Position numbers and translations under genes: made by a program
In this document: positions 7,277 through 14,408 of the stretch, piece by piece
Layout of the letters: each line of letters begins with the position of its first letter
Numbering within the stretch: position 1 is the stretch's first letter
Notes under the pieces: model-generated
Databases searched by the model: none
Seen by the model: only the letters and a program-made list of their open reading frames with translations
What the model was told of the DNA's origin: nothing
From: Dorea sp. CAG:317
Lineage (GTDB): Bacteria; Bacillota; Clostridia; Lachnospirales; Lachnospiraceae
DNA: 30,105 nt
Direction: 5' to 3'
NCBI GenBank assembly: GCA_000433535.1
Contig: FR892668.1
Span: forward strand, 151,102 to 181,206

Positions 7277-7745
7277 TTGGGAAAAATTATTTTGTTATTG
7301 ATTTTAATTATGCCGCCAGTTCTTTTAATAAGTGTATTTTTTATCCGGTTGGCATATGCGCTTCAGGCAACACCATTTGATAAGAGAAATGTTACACAAG
7401 TAGATGCACATATGTATGTGAATCTGCCGGATCAAACACCAAGTGATGCAATTGTATATACATACGATAAAGAAGAATATGATATATTTTCAAAACAGAA
7501 AAAGGAGTGTATCTATGATAAAGTCAGCGGAAAAATAGAAGGAGACATACCTCCGCTTCGGATGGATAAAAGTGAGACAATTGTGCGTTTTGTTCTTCAG
7601 GACAGCAGCAGTCATAATCTTACTCCTGAAATATTGCCGATCATCCGTATATGCGTCTGTTTATATAGAAATAGAGTATAACTGTGAAGAAGAGACAAAT
7701 CAAAAGGCGGTGTCGGTTACTGCATTGAATTTGATTGAAAATTGA
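7277..7745 (+). pseudogene. Frameshifted gene for a small membrane-anchored protein
   Basis: The main open frame (TTG 7277 to 7681) begins with one hydrophobic segment (about residues 3-28), then a soluble part with no family I recognise. Near 7635 the reading moves to another frame: SSVYASVYIEIEYNCEEE continues with coding character to a stop at 7743-7745, ending ALNLIEN. At the front, a well-placed ATG (7269, after GAGAGG) lies in yet another frame and gives only a short product. Two disruptions suggest a decayed gene; sequencing error could also explain them. The protein probably had one membrane anchor and an extracytoplasmic domain. Confidence 0.5.
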
Positions 7746-7812
7746 TTTGTGTACAGGAGTCAGAGGACAGAATTAAAAACATATAAAAATACATAGAAAA
7801 GAGGAGAGAGAA

Positions 7813-8832
7813 ATGAATTTTCAAGAAGTAACAGAACAGGCAAGAGGAAATATCGGACCTTATTGTAAGGCGTGTAATGTGTGCAATGGGGCGGCATGTA
7901 AGAATCAGATGCCGGGACCGGGAGCAAAAGGACTGGGGAAAGTTGCTATGCGCAATTATGAAAAATGGCAGGAAATTTGTGTGAACATGGATACCATCTG
8001 TGAGCAGAAACCGGTAAATACGAAGGTAGAATTATTTGGAAGAACTTTCGATTATCCGGTATTTGCAGGTCCGGTAGGAGCAGTAAAGCTTCATTATGGA
8101 GAGCAGTTTGAAGAGAACGAGTATAATCAGATCTTAGTATCTGCCTGTGCCAAGAATGGGATTGTTGCTTTCACCGGAGATGGAACTAATCCAACAGTCA
8201 TGGAAGAGGCGACGAAAGCAATCGGCAATGTAAATGGACAAGGAATACCAACTGTAAAGCCATGGGATATGGAGACGATTAAAGAGAAGATGGAACTGGT
8301 AAAAAAATCAGGAGCTTTTGCAGTTGCTATGGATATTGATGCAGCAGGGCTTCCGTTTCTGCAAAATTTAACACCGCCGGCAGGATCGAAAGCTGTAAAA
8401 GAGCTTCAGGAAATTGTAAAAATTGCAGAGATTCCATTTATTTTAAAAGGAGTTATGACAGTAAAAGGCGCCAGAAAGGCTCTGGAAGCAGGGGTGCAGG
8501 GAATTATTGTATCCAATCATGGCGGACGCGTGCTGGATCAATGCCCGGCAACCGCAGAAGTGCTTCCTTCTATCGTAGAAGCAGTGGGCGGCAGGATGAA
8601 AATATTCGTAGATGGAGGAATACGCAGTGGTATAGATGTATTTAAAGCTCTTGCTATGGGGGCGGACGCGGTATTAGCAGCCAGACCATTTGTAACTGCT
8701 GTTTATGGTGGCAGGGAAGAAGGCGTAAAGGCATTAGTTGATAAATTCGGTACAGAACTTGTAGATACGATGAAAATGTGTGGCGCATATTCACTGGAAG
8801 AAATTTCAAAAGATATGATCTGGAAACCTTAG
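7813..8832 (+). CDS. FMN-dependent alpha-hydroxy-acid oxidizing protein
   Basis: A 339-residue TIM-barrel flavoprotein of the lactate/glycolate oxidase family. Visible family features are the FMN-phosphate region (VDGGIRSGIDVFKAL then GADAVLAARPF) and the active-site stretch NHGGRVLDQCPATAEVLP near residues 236-255, where the histidine is the catalytic base and the arginine binds the substrate carboxylate. The N-terminus has a cysteine cluster (CKACNVCNGAACKNQMPGPG) typical of clostridial members. Whether it is an oxidase or a dehydrogenase, and on which 2-hydroxy acid, cannot be told. GAGGAGAG precedes the ATG. Confidence 0.9.
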   Translation: MNFQEVTEQARGNIGPYCKACNVCNGAACKNQMPGPGAKGLGKVAMRNYEKWQEICVNMDTICEQKPVNTKVELFGRTFDYPVFAGPVGAVKLHYGEQFEENEYNQILVSACAKNGIVAFTGDGTNPTVMEEATKAIGNVNGQGIPTVKPWDMETIKEKMELVKKSGAFAVAMDIDAAGLPFLQNLTPPAGSKAVKELQEIVKIAEIPFILKGVMTVKGARKALEAGVQGIIVSNHGGRVLDQCPATAEVLPSIVEAVGGRMKIFVDGGIRSGIDVFKALAMGADAVLAARPFVTAVYGGREEGVKALVDKFGTELVDTMKMCGAYSLEEISKDMIWKP

Positions 8833-8866
8833 AGAAAAGTATTTTCGATTTGTTGAAATTTACCAC

Positions 8867-8895
8867 TTGAAAAAGAACAAATGTTTGCATATAAT
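8867..8895 (+). promoter_or_regulatory. SOS-type promoter with LexA box
   Basis: TTGAAA (8867-8872), 17-base spacer, TATAAT (8890-8895). The spacer holds AGAACAAATGTTTG (8874-8887), close to the Gram-positive LexA/DinR box CGAACNNNNGTTCG. A repressor there would block polymerase, which fits the DNA-damage polymerase downstream. Confidence 0.65.
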
Positions 8896-8931
8896 TAAAA
8901 ACAAACATTTATTCTTTTTTTGGAGGGTATA

Positions 8932-10389
8932 ATGAAAGATCGAAACCGAACGTATATTGCAATTGACCTGAAATCGTTCTATGCCTCTGTGGAATGTGTA
9001 GAAAGAGGCCTTGATCCTTTGACTGCGAATCTGGTAGTTGCAGATAACTCTCGCACGGAGAAAACAATCTGTCTCGCGGTATCTCCTTCGTTAAAATCTT
9101 ATGGAATCTCCGGGAGAGCCAGATTGTTTGAAGTGGTGCAAAGAGTGCGGGAAATAAAGGCAGAGCGGGGAGAAGATATCGAGTACATTGTTGCGCCTCC
9201 GAGGATGGCGTTGTATATGGAATACAGTACGAAGATTTATAAAATCTATCTGAAGTATGCGGCACCGGAAGATATGCATGTTTATTCAATTGATGAAATC
9301 TTTATAGATGTAACGCAATATTTGAATACCTATAAGATGAATGCAAGAGAGCTTGCAAGAAAAATAATTATGGATGTATTTGATACAACCGGTATTACAG
9401 CGACGGCAGGAATCGGGGATAATCTTTATCTGTGTAAGGTTGCTATGGATATTGTGGCAAAGCACATTAAGCCGGATCAGTATGGCGTACGGATTGCGAA
9501 GCTTGATGAAAAGATGTACCGGAAGCTGTTGTGGAATCATAAGCCTATCACGGATTTTTGGAGAGTAGGCAGGGGATATGCGAAAAAGCTTAAAGAATAT
9601 GGAATGTATACGATGGGTGATGTTGCCAGATGTTCGATAGGAAAACAAGAAGATTTCCATAATGAGGAACTATTGTATCGGCTCTTTGGCATCAATGCAG
9701 AGTTGTTAATTGATCACGCATGGGGATGGGAACCGTGCACAATGGCAGATATTAAGCAGTATAAGCCGACTAGTAACAGTATCGGTTCCGGTCAGGTGCT
9801 TCATTGTCCGTATGATTTTGAAAAGGGAAGACTGATCGTCCGGGAGATGACAGATCTTTTGGCGTTAGATTTGGTGGATAAAGGGCTTGTGACAGATCAG
9901 ATTGTATTGACCATAGGGTATGATATAGAGAATCTTCAAAGCAATGTGAAGAGCAGATATACAGGAGAAATCACAACGGACCATTATGGAAGGCGTGTGC
10001 CGAAGCATGCACATGGAACAGTCAATTTAAGCGTGCAAACGTCTTCTGCCAGACGAATTATGGAAGCGGTTTTGAAGTTGTATGATCAGATTGTGAATCC
10101 ACATCTGACCATTCGAAGAGTTTATTTAAGTGCCAATCATGTTGTGGATAAGACTGCGATTAAAGAAAAGGGGAGTTATGAACAACTTGATTTATTTACG
10201 GATTACGAGGCGATTCTTAAAGAAAGAGAAGAAGAGAAGCAAGAATATATAAAAGAAGAAAAAATGCAAAAGGCAGTTCTGACGATTAAAAGACGATATG
10301 GAAAGAACGCAATTCTAAAAGGAATGAATCTTGTAGAAGGTGCAATGACCAGAGAAAGGAATGAGCAGATTGGCGGGCATAGGGCTTAA
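8932..10389 (+). CDS. Y-family DNA polymerase, UmuC/ImpB type
   Basis: Error-prone translesion polymerase of 485 residues. Catalytic motifs are IDLKSFYASVE near residue 10 (first metal-binding Asp) and YSIDEIFIDV near 115-125 (Asp-Glu pair), with GIGDNLYLCKVAMD between the palm and thumb. A long C-terminal part ends in KNAILKGMNL...GGHRA, as in Firmicute chromosomal and mobile-element UmuC-like polymerases. The ATG at 8932 is chosen because TGGAGGG lies 5 bases upstream; an in-frame TTG at 8920 overlaps that ribosome site. The downstream YolD-like gene overlaps its 3' end, so both are translated together. An SOS-type promoter precedes it. Confidence 0.93.
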   Translation: MKDRNRTYIAIDLKSFYASVECVERGLDPLTANLVVADNSRTEKTICLAVSPSLKSYGISGRARLFEVVQRVREIKAERGEDIEYIVAPPRMALYMEYSTKIYKIYLKYAAPEDMHVYSIDEIFIDVTQYLNTYKMNARELARKIIMDVFDTTGITATAGIGDNLYLCKVAMDIVAKHIKPDQYGVRIAKLDEKMYRKLLWNHKPITDFWRVGRGYAKKLKEYGMYTMGDVARCSIGKQEDFHNEELLYRLFGINAELLIDHAWGWEPCTMADIKQYKPTSNSIGSGQVLHCPYDFEKGRLIVREMTDLLALDLVDKGLVTDQIVLTIGYDIENLQSNVKSRYTGEITTDHYGRRVPKHAHGTVNLSVQTSSARRIMEAVLKLYDQIVNPHLTIRRVYLSANHVVDKTAIKEKGSYEQLDLFTDYEAILKEREEEKQEYIKEEKMQKAVLTIKRRYGKNAILKGMNLVEGAMTRERNEQIGGHRA

Positions 10390-10828
10390 ATGTGATGGAA
10401 ATCAGTATGATGATATGATTTGTATGGAACATCCGACATCCAGAACACATCCCAGAATGAAAGCAGTAGACAGGGCAGCACAGTTTGCACCTTTCGCGGC
10501 ATTGAACGGGTTTGAAGAGGCAATCAGGCAGGCGCAAGAAAAGAATCAGGGAGGGCAAGACATGATTACAATGTTGAATAGAAAAAGTGTTTATATCGGA
10601 CATGATATGAAACGATTTTCTGAGATCAGAAATCTACTTGCAGAGGAAGGTATTGACTATAAATATAAGGTAAAGAACCAGATGGGAGAGTGGTCGGGAG
10701 AACACGGAACCGTAAGAAGTAATATGGGAATGCTTGGGCAAGACAGCAGCCTCGACTATGAATATGAAATTTTTGTACATAAGGATGATTACGAGAAGGC
10801 AGGAAGACTTGTAGAAAACTTAAAATAG
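10361..10828 (+). CDS. YolD-like protein paired with the polymerase
   Basis: A 155-residue protein with the YolD-family signature THPRM...RAAQFAPFAALNGF near residues 30-50. YolD-like proteins are regularly encoded next to Y-family polymerases in Firmicutes and are thought to act as UmuD-like partners; that role is inference here. The frame overlaps the polymerase gene by 29 bases. The start is uncertain: ATG 10361 has AAAGG only 1-2 bases upstream, while the family-like sequence begins around YDDMICMEHP (ATG at 10415). A strong terminator follows. Confidence 0.82.
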   Translation: MSRLAGIGLKCDGNQYDDMICMEHPTSRTHPRMKAVDRAAQFAPFAALNGFEEAIRQAQEKNQGGQDMITMLNRKSVYIGHDMKRFSEIRNLLAEEGIDYKYKVKNQMGEWSGEHGTVRSNMGMLGQDSSLDYEYEIFVHKDDYEKAGRLVENLK

Positions 10829-10842
10829 CCATATAAACACAT

Positions 10843-10881
10843 AAAAAAGAAAGGCTTTGATTATCAAAAGCTTTCTTTTTT
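10843..10881 (+). terminator. Terminator of the polymerase-yolD operon
   Basis: AAAGAAAGGCTTTGA, a short TTA loop, then TCAAAAGCTTTCTTTTTT: an almost perfect stem with a U-tail. The A-tract on the left makes it potentially bidirectional. Confidence 0.75.
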
Positions 10882-10891
10882 ATATACAAAA

Positions 10892-10914
10892 TGTTATAGT
10901 ATGAAGTATACTTC
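10892..10914 (+). promoter_or_regulatory. Extended -10 promoter and palindrome before the recombinase-like gene
   Basis: TGTTATAGT (10892-10900) is an extended -10 box without a convincing -35. It is followed at once by the perfect 12-base palindrome GAAGTATACTTC (10903-10914), placed where the transcript would start and suited to an operator. Confidence 0.4.
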
Positions 10915-10930
10915 TAACATAATTAAGAGA

Positions 10931-10945
10931 TTCCGCTTCGCGGAA
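10931..10945 (+). promoter_or_regulatory. Leader hairpin before the recombinase-like gene
   Basis: TTCCGCTTCGCGGAA forms a compact 6-bp hairpin with a 3-base loop, 15 bases before the AGGAGGGGG ribosome site. Role unknown; it could stabilise the 5' end of the mRNA. Confidence 0.4.
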
Positions 10946-10972
10946 AATACAGACAAGCAAGGAGGGGGTATT

Positions 10973-11872
10973 ATGAAAAGCCAGTTTGCTTCGGAGTTTA
11001 CAATGAGAATATGGATAGATTTTAAAAGCCATTTTAAAAGTCAGACAACAGAAGCCTCTTATCAAAGTGATTTCGATGAAATCATGGAATATACAGGCAA
11101 AGATTTTTTAAAGCTTAGCTGTACAGACGTAGATGATTATTATCATTATATGAAAGAGAGAGTGGAAGAGGGGCAACTCAAAGGCTCTACCGCAGCAAAA
11201 AAGTTTCGGGAACTTCATTCCTTTGCACAGTACATTTGTGAAAGAAAAGAAGAGGATGGCCTGCGGCTGGAGTTTAGTGATTTGTACGAACCATATCTGC
11301 AGTTGATGGAAAAACAGGAAAAACTTGCAAAATCTGTACCGGTCAGAGATATAGATAAGCTCTTTGAAGCGGCAAAAGGAAATCGAATGGCGTATTGTAT
11401 TTTTACTTTTTTATATCGGATGGGAATGAGCTCCACAGAGATTATTAATTTATCGCCCAAAGATTTTTATCGATATGAAAATGGAATGTATGTAGAAATA
11501 CAAGGCAGAAAAGAACTTATCTATGTACCGGAAGATGCGGAAAAAATCCTTCTTTCCTATCTGGAAGAACGTAAGGAAAATCAATGGCTATTCTATAATA
11601 GGCGAGGCAATCAATTAAATATAATGTTTATCAGCAGATTAATGAAGAAATATACTTCCATTGCCGGGATTCCTTCTTATAGTGCAAGGAGCCTTAGAAA
11701 TACTTGTGGATTTACATTGTCCTCTTACGGAGCATCAATGGAGCAGATGGCTGAACAGCTTGGAATTACAACAACTCAGATTCACAGATATGACGGGAAA
11801 GTGTATCGGAATCAATTACAAAAGGAAGTTCAGAATCTTGTGCATGTGAAAATCGTCCCTCCTGAGGTGTAA
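10973..11872 (+). CDS. Degenerate tyrosine-recombinase-like protein
   Basis: The 299-residue protein has the two-domain layout of phage integrases: a SAM-like core-binding domain (about 1-110) and a catalytic-like domain (about 120-285). Key residues are altered: the first arginine of GLRxSE is serine (GMSSTEI, Ser153); the His-x-x-Arg-His motif reads RSLRN, keeping only Arg242; the LGH motif reads LGI. Tyr273 (HRYDG) may or may not match the nucleophile. It therefore looks unable to recombine DNA and may have been kept for DNA binding, which is inference. I use ATG 10973, with AAGGAGGGGG upstream, rather than ATG 10901, which lies in the promoter palindrome. No attachment sites or phage genes are nearby. 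Confidence 0.72.
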   Translation: MKSQFASEFTMRIWIDFKSHFKSQTTEASYQSDFDEIMEYTGKDFLKLSCTDVDDYYHYMKERVEEGQLKGSTAAKKFRELHSFAQYICERKEEDGLRLEFSDLYEPYLQLMEKQEKLAKSVPVRDIDKLFEAAKGNRMAYCIFTFLYRMGMSSTEIINLSPKDFYRYENGMYVEIQGRKELIYVPEDAEKILLSYLEERKENQWLFYNRRGNQLNIMFISRLMKKYTSIAGIPSYSARSLRNTCGFTLSSYGASMEQMAEQLGITTTQIHRYDGKVYRNQLQKEVQNLVHVKIVPPEV

Positions 11873-12040
11873 ACACGTTTGTGCAAATTGTATAGAAAAT
11901 TCTGAATAAAGAATATTAGGAAAAAATAATGTGCAATTTAAGCGGTCAAAATGGTGATTAAAAGGCTATAGTTACTCATTTAACAAAGTTAAAAATAAAG
12001 AATATTAATACAATGTTAGTTAAAATGACGAAATAAATGA

Positions 12041-12060
12041 CAACAATATAACAATTGTTG
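12041..12060. promoter_or_regulatory. Inverted repeat at the AGCS promoter
   Basis: CAACAAT (12041-12047) and ATTGTTG (12054-12060) form a 7-bp inverted repeat that overlaps the -35 box, with a nested palindrome AACAATTGTT at 12050-12059. Candidate operator; the binding protein is unknown. Confidence 0.4.
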
Positions 12061-12086
12061 CCAATTTTAACGAGATAAGTTAGAAT
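12058..12086 (+). promoter_or_regulatory. AGCS gene promoter
   Basis: TTGCCA (12058-12063), 17-base spacer, TAGAAT (12081-12086), about 60 bases before the start codon. The AT-rich gap 11873-12040 upstream shows no gene on either strand. Confidence 0.55.
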
Positions 12087-12148
12087 ATTCTTAAAGTAAA
12101 AATGTGAATAAATTCTTCAGGACGAAGAGAAAGAAAAGGGGGCATAAT

Positions 12149-13546
12149 ATGTTTGATTCAATTAATAACGTTGTAGGTAAAATCAATGGTGCTGTATGGG
12201 GCTGGCCGATGATTATTCTATTGTTTGGAACGCATGTTTTCCTTACAATAAGAACCGGGTTTATTCAACGAAAGACCATATCTAAAGGTATCAAATTATC
12301 AGTGGCAAAAGATCCAGATGCAGAAGGTGAAGTATCACAGTTTGGAGCATTGACAACAGCTCTTGCGGCTACCATCGGAACCGGTAATATTATCGGTGTA
12401 GGTACAGCAATTGCCCTCGGAGGTCCTGGAGCGGTTCTGTGGACTTGGCTTACAGGTGTATTTGGAATCGCAACGAAATATGCGGAGTCTCTGATCGCTG
12501 TTAAATACAGAGTGAAGACAGAAGACGGACGTATGCAGGGCGGTGCCATGTATGCTTTGGAGAGAGGCCTGAACATGAAATGGCTCGGAATGTTATTTGC
12601 TATTTTAGCAGGTTTTGCTTCCTTTGGTATTGGTTGTGCTACACAGGTAAATGCAATTGCAACGGTGTGCCGAGAGAACTTTGGTGTTCCGGCGTGGATC
12701 GTGGGTGTAGTAGTTGCAATTCTTACAGCAATCGTTATTTTTGGCGGTATTAGGGCAATTGCAAATGTATGTGAGAAGCTTGTTCCGTTTATGGCTATTT
12801 TCTACGTACTTGGATGTGTGATTATCCTTTGTATGAACTATGATTATATTATTCCGGCATTGGCAACAATCTGTAAACTGGCATTTACACCGGGTGCGGC
12901 TGCAGGTGGCCTTGTTGGTACAGGTATCCGTTATGCAATCCAGTACGGAGTTGCGAGAGGATTGTTCTCTAACGAATCCGGTCTTGGTTCTGCTCCGATC
13001 GCAGCAGCGGCAGCACAGACAAGAAATCCGGTTCGTCAGGCATTAGTATCTTCTACTGGTACATTCTGGGATACAGTAGTTGTATGTGCATTGACAGGTC
13101 TTGTTCTTGTAACAACAATTATGAAGAATCCTACAATTAATGCAAATGAAGTTTCTGACGGTGGTGTTTTAACTTCTCTTGCATTCGGACAGATTCCGTA
13201 TCTTGGACCAATCATTTTGACACTTGGTATGATCTCCTTTGCTTATTCTACCATTCTCGGATGGGCATATTACGGAGAGCGTTGTGTAGAATATTTTGCA
13301 GGCAGAGCAGGGAAAGGCGTATTAATTGTTTATCGTATTCTCTATATCGCAGTTGCAGCAATTGCTCCTGTAGTTGCACTTGATCTTGTATGGTTGATTG
13401 CAGATACATTGAACGCATTGATGGCAATACCGAACTTGATTGCAGTATTACTCCTGTCTAATATGATCGTGAAAGAGACAAAGAAATATATCAACGATCT
13501 GGATGCTAAGGATGACACTCCGGTTCCGGTTGTTAAAAGCAGATAA
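12149..13546 (+). CDS. Alanine/glycine:cation symporter, AGCS family
   Basis: Sodium- or proton-coupled amino-acid symporter of 465 residues in the cytoplasmic membrane. Family hallmarks are GALTTALAATIGTGNIIGV near residue 70, the GPGAVLWTW stretch, QGGAMYALERG near 130, and SNESGLGSAPIAAAAA near 275. About ten membrane segments can be traced. The start is ATG 12149, with AAAAGGGGG 5 bases upstream; the longer frame from GTG 12104 would add a lysine/arginine-rich leader lying over the ribosome site. Exact substrate (alanine, glycine or glutamine) is not visible. It stands alone between its own promoter and terminator. Confidence 0.95.
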   Translation: MFDSINNVVGKINGAVWGWPMIILLFGTHVFLTIRTGFIQRKTISKGIKLSVAKDPDAEGEVSQFGALTTALAATIGTGNIIGVGTAIALGGPGAVLWTWLTGVFGIATKYAESLIAVKYRVKTEDGRMQGGAMYALERGLNMKWLGMLFAILAGFASFGIGCATQVNAIATVCRENFGVPAWIVGVVVAILTAIVIFGGIRAIANVCEKLVPFMAIFYVLGCVIILCMNYDYIIPALATICKLAFTPGAAAGGLVGTGIRYAIQYGVARGLFSNESGLGSAPIAAAAAQTRNPVRQALVSSTGTFWDTVVVCALTGLVLVTTIMKNPTINANEVSDGGVLTSLAFGQIPYLGPIILTLGMISFAYSTILGWAYYGERCVEYFAGRAGKGVLIVYRILYIAVAAIAPVVALDLVWLIADTLNALMAIPNLIAVLLLSNMIVKETKKYINDLDAKDDTPVPVVKSR

Positions 13547-13582
13547 TAAATTGATGGGAACATAAATTGATGGAAACAGACG

Positions 13583-13615
13583 AAAATAGAACTCCTTTTT
13601 GGGGTTCTATTTTTT
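13583..13615 (+). terminator. Terminator after the AGCS gene
   Basis: AAAATAGAACTCC, TTTTT loop, GGGGTTCTATTTTTT: a long stem with one mismatch and a T-tail. Confidence 0.85.
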
Positions 13616-13635
13616 GACTTTTTTAAGGGATGGCA

Positions 13636-13664
13636 TTGACTGTTAGATGGACCGGTGCTAAGAT
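13636..13664 (+). promoter_or_regulatory. dut promoter
   Basis: TTGACT (13636-13641), 17-base spacer, TAAGAT (13659-13664), with TG one base before the -10. This implies a 5' leader of roughly 75 bases with no clear structure. Confidence 0.55.
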
Positions 13665-13748
13665 AGTTAGGGAATACAGAATATTGTGATAAAATCATAA
13701 AAATCTACTAAATATAGCTGATTATAAAGAGGAAAGAGTAGGAACTAT

Positions 13749-14267
13749 ATGGCAAAAAGAGTGGCAGAATTTTTAAAGGTAAGTTTTGAACAGTTTGCGG
13801 AAGGATATCGGGATTCATTCGGAGAATGTGATGAGAAGTTGATAAGAGAGGTTTATGATTCTTTGAAGCTTCCGCGAAGAGCGACAAGGGGATCGGCAGG
13901 ATATGATTTCTTTGCCCCGATAGATCTTTCTCTGGAACCGGGGAAGACGGTAAAAATTCCGACAGGAATTCGTGTAAAAATTGCAACAGACTGGGTGCTG
14001 AAGTGTTATCCGAGAAGCGGACTCGGATTCAAATACCGCCTTCAGCTAAATAATACGGTTGGAATTATAGACAGTGATTATTATATGTCGGACAATGAAG
14101 GGCATATTTTTGCAAAGATCACGAATGACAGCAAAGAAGGAAAGAGCGTAAATATTCCGGCTGGAACGGGATTTATGCAGGGGATTTTCATAGAATATGG
14201 AATAACTGTTGATGACGAGGTGACAGAAGCCCGAAATGGCGGGTTTGGGAGTACTACAAATAGATAA
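13749..14267 (+). CDS. dut: dUTP diphosphatase, trimeric type
   Basis: Hydrolyses dUTP to dUMP, keeping uracil out of DNA and supplying the thymidylate precursor. The five motifs are visible: SAGYDFFAP (about residue 50), PRSGLGFKY (about 90), VGIIDSDYY (about 105), the MQGIF region (about 140) and the C-terminal GGFGST arm. In motif 3 the usual Arg-Gly-Glu after the tyrosine is replaced by YMSDNEG. An N-terminal extension of about 45 residues precedes motif 1, making it longer (172 residues) than the roughly 150 of standard enzymes. GAGGAAAGAG lies before the ATG. Confidence 0.88.
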   Translation: MAKRVAEFLKVSFEQFAEGYRDSFGECDEKLIREVYDSLKLPRRATRGSAGYDFFAPIDLSLEPGKTVKIPTGIRVKIATDWVLKCYPRSGLGFKYRLQLNNTVGIIDSDYYMSDNEGHIFAKITNDSKEGKSVNIPAGTGFMQGIFIEYGITVDDEVTEARNGGFGSTTNR

Positions 14268-14288
14268 GCCAAAAGATGGCGGGAGAAG

Positions 14289-14319
14289 GACAGAAGCAAA
14301 AGAGGCTTCTGTCTTTTTT
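14289..14319 (+). terminator. Terminator after dut
   Basis: GACAGAAGC, 7-base loop, GCTTCTGTC, TTTTTT: a perfect 9-bp stem with six Ts. Confidence 0.9.
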
Positions 14320-14408
14320 CTTGAAAATGGATATTTTCCTTCATTTACGGAGAAGATAAAAATAAGTATAAGAGAATGTAAAATAAGCAGAGGTAATGGA
14401 GGAAAACT

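Noticed and set aside
10901..10972. N-terminal extension of the recombinase-like protein from ATG 10901
   Set aside because: That ATG lies in the promoter palindrome, and the leader hairpin and ribosome site follow it, so the start at 10973 is better.
11873..12040. Possible riboswitch or small gene in the AT-rich gap
   Set aside because: No stable hairpins, no riboswitch core that I recognise and no open frame with a ribosome site; only scattered GAATATT words.
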